A stretch of DNA of 64,000 bases from Carboxydothermus islandicus (lineage in GTDB: Bacteria > Bacillota > Z-2901 > Carboxydothermales > Carboxydothermaceae): positions 62,001 to 126,000 of the forward strand of contig NZ_BDJL01000035.1 in assembly GCF_001950325.1 (NCBI RefSeq). Direction: 5' to 3'. The notes under the pieces are model-generated. The model worked only from the letters and a program-made list of their open reading frames with translations, did not search any database and was not told the origin of the DNA. Positions 17,216 through 25,262 of this stretch are shown here, piece by piece. Both the position numbers and the translations under genes were made by a program. Each line of letters opens with the position of its first letter. Positions within the stretch are counted from its first letter, which is position 1.

Positions 17216-18613
17216 ATGAAGTTTGTTAACCGGGACGAAGAGCTTTCCTTTTTAAAAAAAGAATATTACCGTCAGGGTTCTTCCCTGGTGGTGATTTACG
17301 GGCGCCGCAGAGTGGGGAAGACAACTCTTATAAAAGAATTTATAAAAGATAAACCTGCTCTTTATTTTTTAGCAACCGAGGAATCAGAAAATGAAAACAG
17401 GAAAGCATTAATTAAATTACTTGGTCAATTTTTAAATAATGAGCTTATTTTAAAAAGTGATTTGAGCTGGGAAGAGATATTTAAATTTTTTGTAAAAGAT
17501 GATGAAAAAAGAGTTCTGGTCATTGATGAGTTTCAATATTTAGGCGTGGCCAATAGGGCTTTTCCATCGATTTTGCAAAAGATCTGGGATAGTTTTTTAA
17601 AAGAGAAAAATATTATGCTTATTTTATGTGGTTCTTTAATAAGTTTAATGGAATCCCAAACCCTTTCTTATAGTAGTCCTCTTTATGGTAGAAGAACGGG
17701 ACAAATTAAATTACAATCAATTAACTTTTTACACATGCCAGAATTTTTTCCCGGGAAAAACTGGGAAGAAGTTTTAGAAATATATGCAGTTACCGGCGGC
17801 ACTCCTAAATATATTGAAGTTTTTCAGGAAGAAAAAGATATTTATCAAGCTATTGCTAAAAATATTTTAAGTAAAAATAGTTTTTTATATGAAGAACCAG
17901 TATTTTTACTGGAAAAGGAATTAAGAGATATTGGTAGCTACTTTTCTATAGCAAAAAGCATTGCTGCCGGAAATCACAAGTTAGGGGCGTTAGCTACTGC
18001 GTTAGGAATTTCGCAGACCGGTCTTACGAAATACTTAAAAACTTTGATTGAATTAGATATTTTAGAAAGAATTACTCCTATTACCGAAGATAATCCCGAA
18101 AAGAGTAAAAAAGGGTTATATTTTTTAAAAGATAATTTTTTGGACTTTTGGTTTAAATTTGTTTATCCTTATAAAAGTTTTCTTGAAATTAACGAAAAAG
18201 AATTTGTTTTAAGGAAAATCCGGGAAAGTTTTATTGAAAAGCATCTAAGCTTTGTATTTGAAAAAGTTTGCCAGGAACTCCTCAGGTATTTAGTGAAAAG
18301 GGGAGACTTAAACACAGAATATACAAAAATAGGAAAATGGTGGGATAGACAAACCGAAATTGATGTAGTTGGGCTTAATAAGGATTCGGGAGAAATTATC
18401 TTTGGTGAATGCAAATACCAGAATCGTAAAGTTGGTTATGAAGTTTATAGCAATTTAATTGCAAAAGCTCAAAAAGTACAGTGGGATAAAGGAAAGCGAA
18501 AAGAGAGTTTTATAATTTTCAGTAAAGAAGGGTTTTCTTCTGAACTTATTGAAGTGGCTAAAAAAAATAAAAATTTATATTTATTTGATTTTAAAAATTT
18601 TTCATTAGTTTAA
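17216..18613 (+). CDS. Archaeal-type ATPase with C-terminal DUF234/nuclease-like domain
   Basis: This 465-residue protein has an AAA-like ATPase domain with Walker A GRRRVGKTT (about residues 25-34) and Walker B VLVIDEFQYL (about 100-109), a winged-helix segment (about 250-285, ALGISQTGLTKYL), and a C-terminal part with EIDVVG...IFGECKYQ, the D-x(n)-E-x-K arrangement of restriction-like nucleases (DUF234). The family is widespread in archaea and anaerobic thermophiles and often counted as mobile or selfish. The gene is visibly richer in A and T than its neighbours, in line with transfer. It has its own start signal (GAGGTGG before ATG) and terminator. The function is unknown. Confidence 0.85.
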   Translation: MKFVNRDEELSFLKKEYYRQGSSLVVIYGRRRVGKTTLIKEFIKDKPALYFLATEESENENRKALIKLLGQFLNNELILKSDLSWEEIFKFFVKDDEKRVLVIDEFQYLGVANRAFPSILQKIWDSFLKEKNIMLILCGSLISLMESQTLSYSSPLYGRRTGQIKLQSINFLHMPEFFPGKNWEEVLEIYAVTGGTPKYIEVFQEEKDIYQAIAKNILSKNSFLYEEPVFLLEKELRDIGSYFSIAKSIAAGNHKLGALATALGISQTGLTKYLKTLIELDILERITPITEDNPEKSKKGLYFLKDNFLDFWFKFVYPYKSFLEINEKEFVLRKIRESFIEKHLSFVFEKVCQELLRYLVKRGDLNTEYTKIGKWWDRQTEIDVVGLNKDSGEIIFGECKYQNRKVGYEVYSNLIAKAQKVQWDKGKRKESFIIFSKEGFSSELIEVAKKNKNLYLFDFKNFSLV

Positions 18614-18643
18614 AAAGGGCTACCGAAAAGGTAGCCTTTTTTT
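18612..18643 (+). terminator. Terminator after the DUF234 ATPase gene
   Basis: AAAAAGGGCTACC and GGTAGCCTTTTTTT form a 7-base GC-rich stem with loop GAAAA, extended by A-T pairs, directly after the stop codon. Confidence 0.9.
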
Positions 18644-18716
18644 ATAGAGAGGTACACTGTTTTCAATATCCTTCATATATGTTATTATTGATAAAAAAAT
18701 TTTGGGGGAGCGGGGA

Positions 18717-19580
18717 ATGAGTCAGTACTACCGGGGGGTTTTACTTACTTTTTTATCGGCGGCGGGCTTTGGTTTACTTCCGATTTTTGCGGTGTTTGCG
18801 TATAAGGAGGGGGCTTCGCCCTATACGCTGCTTTTTTGGCGGTTTTTCTTGGCGGGGCTTATTTTTCAGGTTTATAACTATTATGTTCATAAGGGTTTTG
18901 GCATTACCAAAAAAGAGATTTTATATGTTTTGGTAATGGGTGTTTTATATACAATGCAGTCAAGTTTCTTTTTTCTTTCGGTAAAATACATTTCAGCATC
19001 GCTGACATCGCTAATCTTTTATACCTACCCGGCGCTGGTGGCGATTTTATCAAGCATAGTCTATAAAGACCGGCTGGGGTTAAAAGGATTTATTGCGGTA
19101 GCCTTGGCTTTTGCCGGGCTAATTTTGGTTTTGGGGAATATAAGCGGCAAATTAAATCTAACTGGGGTATTTTTTGCTCTGGCTACGGCGTTAGTTTATT
19201 CGGTTTATATAACGCTGGGGAAAAAGGTTTTAGCACAAATTCCCTCTCTAACCGCCAGCAGTTTTATTGCAGTTTTTGCGGCGATGTGTTTCCTGGTGGT
19301 CGGTTCATTAAGCGGCACTCTTGATTTTCTGCCGCCGGAAAAAGTGTGGTTTTCAATTTCCGGAATTGTAGTATTTTCTACCCTTCTTGCAATGTTTACT
19401 TTTTTTCGGGGAATTGAGCTTTTAGGACCGGCCCGTGCTTCGATTATTAGCATGTTTGAACCGGTGGTAACGGTTATTTTTGCGGCATTGTTATTTTCCG
19501 AAAAATTAACCCCCGGACAAATTGCCGGGGGCGTGCTGGTGCTTCTCGGAGCTTATTTAGTAGCCAAAGTAGAAAAATAG
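18717..19580 (+). CDS. EamA/DMT-family transporter
   Basis: The 287-residue membrane protein has ten predicted helices in two repeats. The second repeat ends with LGPARASIISMFEPVVTVIFAALLFSEKLTPGQIAGGVLVLLGAYL, the typical EamA helix 9-10 pattern. Such carriers export metabolites, often amino acids. The ATG at 18717 follows GGGGGAG; an in-frame TTG five codons earlier overlaps that site. It stands alone. Confidence 0.9.
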   Translation: MSQYYRGVLLTFLSAAGFGLLPIFAVFAYKEGASPYTLLFWRFFLAGLIFQVYNYYVHKGFGITKKEILYVLVMGVLYTMQSSFFFLSVKYISASLTSLIFYTYPALVAILSSIVYKDRLGLKGFIAVALAFAGLILVLGNISGKLNLTGVFFALATALVYSVYITLGKKVLAQIPSLTASSFIAVFAAMCFLVVGSLSGTLDFLPPEKVWFSISGIVVFSTLLAMFTFFRGIELLGPARASIISMFEPVVTVIFAALLFSEKLTPGQIAGGVLVLLGAYLVAKVEK

Positions 19581-19629
19581 GGACGGTCCCCTTTTTTATA
19601 CTTAAAGTATAGTTTTAGGGACTGTCCCC
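19579..19629. repeat. REP-like palindrome built on GGGACGGTCCC/GGGACTGTCCC
   Basis: Two self-complementary 11-base blocks (19580-19590 and 19619-19629) also pair with each other across a T-rich and ATACTTAAAGTAT centre, making an almost continuous 25-base stem. It lies between the convergent EamA and ferritin genes and may terminate both. GGGACGGT blocks of this kind are known as REP-like elements in Firmicutes; a half copy (AGGGACGGTTCTGA) occurs at 209-222. Confidence 0.6.
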
Positions 19630-19635
19630 AAATTA

Positions 19636-20148
19636 CTACTTTGTAGGGACGGGGGGAGTAAAGACCCGCTGGGCAAGTTCGGCATCCAAAGCGTAAATGG
19701 CATGCTGGTCATTTTGAATCCGGGAGAGTTTCTTTACCAGGTTCCCAAAAGTCTCCTCTTCCTCCATCTGCTCATCGATAAACCATTTTAAAAAGCTTAT
19801 CGTGGCGTGCTCTTTTTCTTCCATAGCAATATCGCTTAAAGCGTAAATACGTTTGGTGACCAGCTGCTCGTGTTCGTAAGCTTTGGTGAACACGTCCAAG
19901 ATAGAAGCGTACTCGTTTTGGGGCTGGTCGATACCGGAAATCACAATCCGGCCACCCCGCTGGTTTATGTAGTCAAAAAACTTCATGGCATGGAAGGTTT
20001 CTTCCTGGACCTGTACCCGAAAGAAATTGGCAAAACCATCTAACCCCTGGTCGTGGCAGTAAGCGGCCATGGCCAGATAAAGATGAGCCGAATAAAACTC
20101 CCATTTAAGCTGTTCATTTAAAGCGTCTAAAAGTTTTTGACTAAGCAT
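19636..20148 (-). CDS. Ferritin (non-heme iron storage, FtnA type)
   Basis: The 170-residue four-helix protein stores iron as ferric mineral in a 24-mer. Ferroxidase-site residues are present: Glu in QLKWEFYSAHLY (helix 1), the E-x2-H pair in QEETFHAMKF (helix 2), Glu in EHEQLV (helix 3) and Gln/Glu in DEQMEEEE (helix 4). The start at 20148 follows GGGAGGT by six bases; another ATG two codons earlier directly abuts that site. It is monocistronic and likely protects against oxidative stress. Confidence 0.93.
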   Translation of the reverse strand: MLSQKLLDALNEQLKWEFYSAHLYLAMAAYCHDQGLDGFANFFRVQVQEETFHAMKFFDYINQRGGRIVISGIDQPQNEYASILDVFTKAYEHEQLVTKRIYALSDIAMEEKEHATISFLKWFIDEQMEEEETFGNLVKKLSRIQNDQHAIYALDAELAQRVFTPPVPTK

Positions 20149-20220
20149 AGACATACCTCCCTTGGTGGAAATTGTTGAATTAAGTATAACATTAATTAAG
20201 GGTAAATATAAAGCTTTCTA

Positions 20221-21144
20221 TTAAGGGCTAAGAGTAAATTTCTTTTTCCTAAAAAGATGTAAACAGGCGGCAGCTATTTCCTGATCATATAATTTGCCGG
20301 CACCGGCTTTAATTTCTTTTAGTGCGGCTCCAATCCCTAAAGATGGGCGGTAGGGACGATGAGCACTCATAGCTTCGACAACATCGGCTACCGCTATAAT
20401 TTTTGCCTCAAGGTAAATTTCATCTCCTTTCAGGCCGTTGGGATAGCCACTACCATCGATACGTTCGTGGTGCTGTAAAACAAATTCGCTAATGGGGGCA
20501 TCGAAATCAACATCATTTAACAGGCTATAACCCGTCAGGGGGTGAGTTTTAATTAGTTCAAATTCGGGTTTTAAAAGTTTACCCGGTTTATTTAAAATTT
20601 CAATTGGTATTCCAATTTTTCCGACATCATGGAGAAGACTTGCTATGTAAATGCTTTTTAATACCGGGGGAGGGCATCCAAGCTCCTGGGCAATGGCCAC
20701 AGCAAGTCGGGCTACGTTTTCCTGATGGCCGGAAGTATAAGGATCTCGTATCTCGAGAATTTTTGAAACAAGTTTTACGCTTTGAAGATTTTTTGCTTCA
20801 TTGATTAAGTTTGTAAGCTTAAATGTTTTGACTTCTGACTGCAGAAGTTTAAAATAAAAAAGGCGAAAATCAAAACTTTGATTGCAATCAATATCTACTT
20901 TTACAATTAAGTTTTTCGAAGTCTGTAAAATTATTCCTTTTTTTGGAGTTAGAGAATGCTTGGTGGCTTTAAGTGCTGGAAATATGTGAAAAATATTAAA
21001 ATTTGCAAAATCTATCTTTTCTTGCTTAAACAATTGGTAAAACTGCTGGTTTGCAGCAATTAAATTTCCTTCCCGGTCGGTTAATAATAAAGCGCGACTG
21101 GATGCGTGAAAACTTTTTTCAAAGATACTGGCTTTTCGGGCCAA
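20221..21144 (-). CDS. PAS/HD-GYP c-di-GMP phosphodiesterase
   Basis: The protein has about 307 residues. The N-terminal part (about 1-110) resembles a PAS fold (SSRALLLTDREGNLIAANQQFYQLF), and the rest is an HD-GYP domain with HQENVARLAVAIA, LLHDVGKIGIP, KTHPLTGY and HHERIDGSGYPNGLKGDEI. HD-GYP enzymes hydrolyse c-di-GMP. The start is taken as TTG at 21144 because AGGGGGG lies eight bases upstream. The transcript begins with a c-di-GMP riboswitch and terminator, so the enzyme is probably controlled by its own substrate. Confidence 0.9.
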   Translation of the reverse strand: MARKASIFEKSFHASSRALLLTDREGNLIAANQQFYQLFKQEKIDFANFNIFHIFPALKATKHSLTPKKGIILQTSKNLIVKVDIDCNQSFDFRLFYFKLLQSEVKTFKLTNLINEAKNLQSVKLVSKILEIRDPYTSGHQENVARLAVAIAQELGCPPPVLKSIYIASLLHDVGKIGIPIEILNKPGKLLKPEFELIKTHPLTGYSLLNDVDFDAPISEFVLQHHERIDGSGYPNGLKGDEIYLEAKIIAVADVVEAMSAHRPYRPSLGIGAALKEIKAGAGKLYDQEIAAACLHLFRKKKFTLSP

Positions 21145-21167
21145 GCTATTTTCCCCCCTCAAAAACT

Positions 21168-21195
21168 AAAAAACCTCCTGCCCAAGGAGGTTTTT
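21168..21195 (-). terminator. Riboswitch expression-platform terminator
   Basis: On the minus strand AAAAACCTCCTT and AGGAGGTTTTTT form a hairpin followed by T residues. It lies between the c-di-GMP aptamer and the HD-GYP ribosome site, so it is the likely on/off element of the switch. Confidence 0.85.
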
Positions 21196-21206
21196 AGTCA
21201 TCCTTC

Positions 21207-21283
21207 GGCAGCTGGCTGGCATAGCCTTACGGCCTTAGCCCCTGTAGCTTTGCGTCACCGGCTTTCGCCGGTTTTGCCTTTTT
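21207..21283 (-). ncRNA. Cyclic di-GMP-I (GEMM) riboswitch
   Basis: The minus strand shows the conserved aptamer features in order: AAAAAGGCAAAACC, a stem capped by GAAA (CCGGCGAAAGCCGG), GTGACGCAAAGC, CTACAGGGGCTAAGG, a second hairpin, and ATGCCAGCCAGCTGCC closing the outer stem. These match the GEMM-I class. It precedes a terminator and the HD-GYP gene. A TATACT element near 21310-21315 may be the -10. TTGTCGAAA at 21281-21289, a Spo0A-box match, overlaps the aptamer's 5' edge. Confidence 0.93.
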
Positions 21284-21381
21284 CGACAAAAAATATTTTA
21301 TTTTTAACAAGTATACTACAAAAAAATGACAATTTTGTAAAGATGGAAGTTGAAAAAAGTTAAATAGTTGTCTACTCAAAA

Positions 21382-23220
21382 TTAAAAAGAAATATGGTAT
21401 TTTTTAAGCCAGTAATTTAGTTGAATTAAATACGCCATAATCTGGGTATCGCCCATTAACTGGCCAAACCAGGGACGGGCGTTTGGGGGAGAGGGATTGG
21501 TGATTAGTTTTCGGACTTCCTTTTCATCTATCAGGGAGTTAATCGGGGAAGAGCTTTCGGCCAGGATTTGCGTTAGCGCTTCTCTTACTAATCTGGTATA
21601 AAGCGGATGGTGAGTTTTGGGATATGGAGATTTTTTGCGTTTTAGGACGCAGTCCGGAATAAGATCCGCTACTGCCTGCCGCAGTAAACCTTTTTCCTGG
21701 CCTCCAGCGGTTTTATACTGCCAGGGAACATTCCACAAATATTCCACCAGCCGGTGGTCGCAATAGGGCACCCGCACTTCCAGACCCCAGGCCATGGTCA
21801 TCCGGTCTTTGCGGTCTAACAAAATGGGCATCCAGCGGGTGAGGGTAAGGTAAGTTATTTCCCGGAGCCTTTTTTCTTCCGGGGATAATCCGGAAATTTC
21901 AGGAATTTCTTCTAAAGCTTCGTGATAGCGTTTCCTGACGTATTCATCGGGCTTTAATTCGGCAATTAAATCCTGTCTAAAAAGGGTTTTACGGCGATCC
22001 AAGCTTAGAGCCCAGGGGAAAGTATCGGCTTCAAGGGCTTCTTTTCTAAAAAACCAGGGATAGCCGCCGAAAATTTCGTCGGCACATTCTCCCGATAAGC
22101 CCACGGTGGCTTCTTTTTTTATTTCCCGGCTAAAAAGCCACAGGGAGGAATCAATATCGGCCATGCCGGGAAGGTCGCGAGCGGTTAAAGCCGGAAATAG
22201 CGCTTCAAAAAGTTCTTCTTGGGTTAAAACGATATTATGATGAAGGGTTTTAAACTCTTTGGCAACCAAAGGGATAAACATAGCATCGTGATTGGGCTGA
22301 AAGGCACTTTCGGTGAAATACAGTTCGTTTTCCGCATAATCCACCGAAAAGGTGTTTAAAGTTTCGCCCCGGCTATGAAGGTGGCGAGCGGCAAAAGCAG
22401 TAATTACCGTCGAGTCAAGGCCACCGGATAAAAGGGTGCAAATGGGTACATCGGATACTAACTGGCGGATAACCGCGTCTTCTAAAAGTTCCCGGGTTTT
22501 TTTCACTGTAGTGGGAAAATCGTCGGTATGGGGATTAGAAGTAAGACGCCAGTAGGGTTTTATAATTAAACCTTCCGGGTTAAATACGGCATAATCGCCG
22601 GGAAGTAGTTCGGAAATATGTGCAAAAACTCCCATTCCCGGGGTGCGGGCGGGACCCAAAAACAATACTTCTTTTAAGCCATCGGTGGAAAGTCTGGAAG
22701 GGATGTCCGGATGATGAAGAAGGGCTTTAATTTCCGAGGCAAAAATCAAACTGTCATTTACCAGAGCATAAAAAAGGGGCTTTACTCCGAGCCGGTCCCG
22801 GGCTAAAAAAAGCTGGTTTTCTTTTTCATCGAAAAGAGCAAAGGCAAAGATACCGTTTAATTTAGAAAGACATTCTTTGCCCCATTCAATGTAGGAAACC
22901 AGTAAAACTTCGGTATCACAGGTGGTGTAAAAATGGTGTCCCCGAGCTTCTAACTCGTCCCGGAGCTCTTTGGTATTATAGAGTTCACCGTTGTAAACGA
23001 TAACGTACTGCCAATTCCCGTAAGTGCGAATCATCGGTTGCCGTCCCCGCTCCGGATCGATGACCGCTAACCGCCGGTGTCCAAGAATGACATTTTCCGA
23101 ATGCCAAATACCTGAGGCGTCTGGACCGCGGTGGGTAAGGGATTGGGTCATTTTTTCTAATAGAGGAACGAAAGGTGATAAATCCTTAGAAAAACTTATC
23201 ATACCTGCAATTCCACACAT
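21382..23220 (-). CDS. asnB: Asparagine synthase, glutamine-hydrolysing
   Basis: The 612-residue enzyme converts aspartate to asparagine with ATP and glutamine. The N-terminal Cys2 (MCGIAG) is the amidotransferase nucleophile, followed by RLAVIDPERGRQP and YNGEL of the class II glutaminase. The synthetase half has SGGLDSTV (about residue 264) and GLSGECADEIFGGYPWF. The ATG follows AGGAGAGG. It is monocistronic and divergent from a small exported protein gene. Confidence 0.95.
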   Translation of the reverse strand: MCGIAGMISFSKDLSPFVPLLEKMTQSLTHRGPDASGIWHSENVILGHRRLAVIDPERGRQPMIRTYGNWQYVIVYNGELYNTKELRDELEARGHHFYTTCDTEVLLVSYIEWGKECLSKLNGIFAFALFDEKENQLFLARDRLGVKPLFYALVNDSLIFASEIKALLHHPDIPSRLSTDGLKEVLFLGPARTPGMGVFAHISELLPGDYAVFNPEGLIIKPYWRLTSNPHTDDFPTTVKKTRELLEDAVIRQLVSDVPICTLLSGGLDSTVITAFAARHLHSRGETLNTFSVDYAENELYFTESAFQPNHDAMFIPLVAKEFKTLHHNIVLTQEELFEALFPALTARDLPGMADIDSSLWLFSREIKKEATVGLSGECADEIFGGYPWFFRKEALEADTFPWALSLDRRKTLFRQDLIAELKPDEYVRKRYHEALEEIPEISGLSPEEKRLREITYLTLTRWMPILLDRKDRMTMAWGLEVRVPYCDHRLVEYLWNVPWQYKTAGGQEKGLLRQAVADLIPDCVLKRKKSPYPKTHHPLYTRLVREALTQILAESSSPINSLIDEKEVRKLITNPSPPNARPWFGQLMGDTQIMAYLIQLNYWLKKYHISF

Positions 23221-23399
23221 GTTAATCCTCTCCTATAGGTCTACTTTTGTAGCAGTCTTTTTTATGATATGCCGCAGAAGAGGAAAGGGTTCGCTGGAAT
23301 TTAACTTAAACAAATTTGTAATACTTTCTTAGAGAATTTGCAAACTGTTTGGGCTAAACTAAAAGCAAGAATAAAAATAAAAGAAAGGAGAGGATTTTA

Positions 23400-23786
23400 A
23401 TGAAGAAAAAAGTTATCGTTGGTTTAGTGGTGGTTTTGCTCTTAGCTTTTACCGTTCCGGCCATGGCCGCCCTGACTGCCGACCAGAAAAATGAGTTGAT
23501 TGACCTCTACAAACAGCAAGCTGAAATTATGAAAAAAATAATTGACGTTCGGGTCAAAGCCGGGCTTATTACCAAGGAGCAAGGGGATTTCATGAAGCAG
23601 CGGATTGATGCAATGCTCCAGTACAGAATACAAAATCCGGATGCTTTTGGTCCCGGTTGTGGCGGTTTTGGCAGAGGAGGTTTTTGGGGCAGGTGGAATC
23701 AGCAGGTACCGAACAATAACAATGCCGTACCCCAGGGTTTTTACGGCCCCCGGGGTGGTATGATGGGCGGATATTCTAACTTATAA
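23400..23786 (+). CDS. Small exported DUF2680-type protein
   Basis: This 128-residue protein has a signal peptide (MKKKVIVGLVVVLLLAFTVPAMAA, cleavage near residue 24). A helical segment follows (about 25-80, LTADQKNELIDLYKQQAEIMKKIIDVRVKAGLITKEQGDFMKQRID) and then a Gly/Asn-rich tail with GPGCGGFGRGG. The helical part fits the DUF2680/YckD family of unknown function, common in clostridia. GGAGAGG precedes the ATG. It is probably secreted or cell-wall associated. Confidence 0.8.
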   Translation: MKKKVIVGLVVVLLLAFTVPAMAALTADQKNELIDLYKQQAEIMKKIIDVRVKAGLITKEQGDFMKQRIDAMLQYRIQNPDAFGPGCGGFGRGGFWGRWNQQVPNNNNAVPQGFYGPRGGMMGGYSNL

Positions 23787-23827
23787 AAGCCTTCCTCAAT
23801 GCACCTTCCTCCTTTTATATAGATTTT

Positions 23828-23857
23828 AGCCGGCGTTTTGCCGGCTATTACTCTTTT
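23828..23857 (+). terminator. Terminator after the DUF2680 gene
   Basis: AGCCGGC and GCCGGCT pair across GTTTT, followed by ATTACTCTTTTTT. The T run begins a few bases late, so termination may be moderate. Confidence 0.65.
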
Positions 23858-23886
23858 TTGGGGAAAATATTTTTGAGGTGAAAATC

Positions 23887-24891
23887 ATGTTTTTTCCCAA
23901 AAAAGTTTTAATGGAAAAAGAGGCTTTAAATTATCCGGTAGGGGAGAGGGTTTATAAATTTTCCCGGCAGCATAATATTCCAGTAGAGGTTTTGCCAAAA
24001 ACAGTAAGGTTTACTTCAATGGAAGAAAAGCCTTTAAAAAAATTTCTTGAAGCTAAAGAAACCTTAGCTGTGGTAGTGAAAAAGAAAATACAGTTTTTAA
24101 CCTGTAAACCTTCGGCGGATTATCAGCTGCCGCTTATTACGAGCTGCCCTGGTTTATGCACGTACTGCTATTTATTTACCAATTTAGGGAAAACCCCGTA
24201 TCTTCGAGTGTATGCTAACACCGGGGAGATATTCCAAAAAGCTAAGGAAATTATAAATAAAAACGCACGGTTAACTGCTTTTGAAGGATCCGCTACTTCC
24301 GATCCCGTAGCGGTAGAACCAATTACCGGGAGTTTAAAAGAAGCTATCTCGTTTTTTGCTCAAATTGAGCTGGGAAGGTTCCGGTTTACCACCAAGTTTA
24401 CCGACATAGATAGTTTAATTGATTTAGACCACAGGTTTCGCACGGAAATAAGATTTTCCATTAATACACCCTATATAATAAAAAAATACGAGTTTCGTAC
24501 TCCTTGTTTAGAGGCGAGGCTTGAAGCCTCTAAAAAAATAAAAAAGGCAGGTTATCCCCTGGGGTTTTTAATTGCACCGGTATTTGTCTATGATGGCTGG
24601 GAGCGGGATTATAGAAAACTTTTAGAACAGTTAGCCGGGGCCATGGACGGATTGTACTTTACTTTAGAAATTATTTCTCATCGTTTTACCGCCAGGGCTA
24701 AAAGTAACATTGAGGTGCTTTTTCCCCGGCACGGCCTTCCGTTAGGGGAAGAAAATCGCCGCTATCAATTTGGGCAATTTGGTTATGGGAAATATGTTTA
24801 CGATAAAGATAATTTTAATAAGCTAAAAGAATTTTTTTATCAGGAAGTACCGAAGATTTTACCTCAGGTTAAAATTTTATATATAGTGTAA
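23887..24891 (+). CDS. Spore photoproduct lyase-like radical SAM protein
   Basis: The 334-residue protein matches SplB, which repairs the UV-induced thymine dimer in spore DNA. The cluster motif CPGLCTYCYL gives Cys87, Cys91 and Cys94, with the conserved Tyr93 and Tyr95. Later motifs FTTKFTD, RFSIN and KAGYPLGFLIAP also fit. One key residue is missing: where Bacillus SplB has the hydrogen-donor Cys141 in FEASCTSD, this protein has FEGSATSD (Ala136). A cysteine occurs instead at TPCLEAR, where Bacillus has none. It may be a divergent repair enzyme or a paralogue with another role. The ATG at 23887 follows GAGGTG by six bases. Confidence 0.85.
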   Translation: MFFPKKVLMEKEALNYPVGERVYKFSRQHNIPVEVLPKTVRFTSMEEKPLKKFLEAKETLAVVVKKKIQFLTCKPSADYQLPLITSCPGLCTYCYLFTNLGKTPYLRVYANTGEIFQKAKEIINKNARLTAFEGSATSDPVAVEPITGSLKEAISFFAQIELGRFRFTTKFTDIDSLIDLDHRFRTEIRFSINTPYIIKKYEFRTPCLEARLEASKKIKKAGYPLGFLIAPVFVYDGWERDYRKLLEQLAGAMDGLYFTLEIISHRFTARAKSNIEVLFPRHGLPLGEENRRYQFGQFGYGKYVYDKDNFNKLKEFFYQEVPKILPQVKILYIV

Positions 24892-24938
24892 TTTATTTTT
24901 GACTTTTTTTGATGTATAATTATAGTCAGGTGAGGATA

Positions 24939-25235
24939 ATGTTAAAAGCTGTTCGGTTATTGTTAATATTATTAACTATTATCCTGTCGCTTTTTTGCTG
25001 GGGTGGAAGTATAGAAGAGATTGCTTTTAGGGAAAGTGGTTTTTTCCCGGCAGTAGCAAAAGTTTTCAGGCTTAAAAGCAAAAAAGTAAAGAATAAAGAA
25101 AGGATCAGGAGAATTAGATTTTTTACATTAGCCGGTAAGGTTTTTGAGATAAAAGATGAGCTGAAATTTTTTATAAGGGCACGTTGGTATCAAACGTCCT
25201 TTTTTGAAGGTATTAACTTAAATTGTAATCTTTAA
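24939..25235 (+). CDS. Small basic membrane protein, unknown
   Basis: The reading frame encodes 98 residues with one N-terminal membrane segment or uncleaved signal (about 4-22, AVRLLLILLTIILSLFCW) and a strongly basic remainder (KVFRLKSKKVKNKERIRRIR). I recognise no family. TATAAT stands at 24915-24920 and GTGAGG before the ATG, which supports expression, but the gene is short and could be spurious. It precedes htpX by 27 bases. Confidence 0.45.
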   Translation: MLKAVRLLLILLTIILSLFCWGGSIEEIAFRESGFFPAVAKVFRLKSKKVKNKERIRRIRFFTLAGKVFEIKDELKFFIRARWYQTSFFEGINLNCNL

Positions 25236-25262
25236 ACAATTGTATGAAGGGGGAAGAGAAAA

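Noticed and set aside
21106-21363. Plus-strand frame over the riboswitch
   Set aside because: The sequence is explained by the c-di-GMP aptamer and terminator on the other strand.
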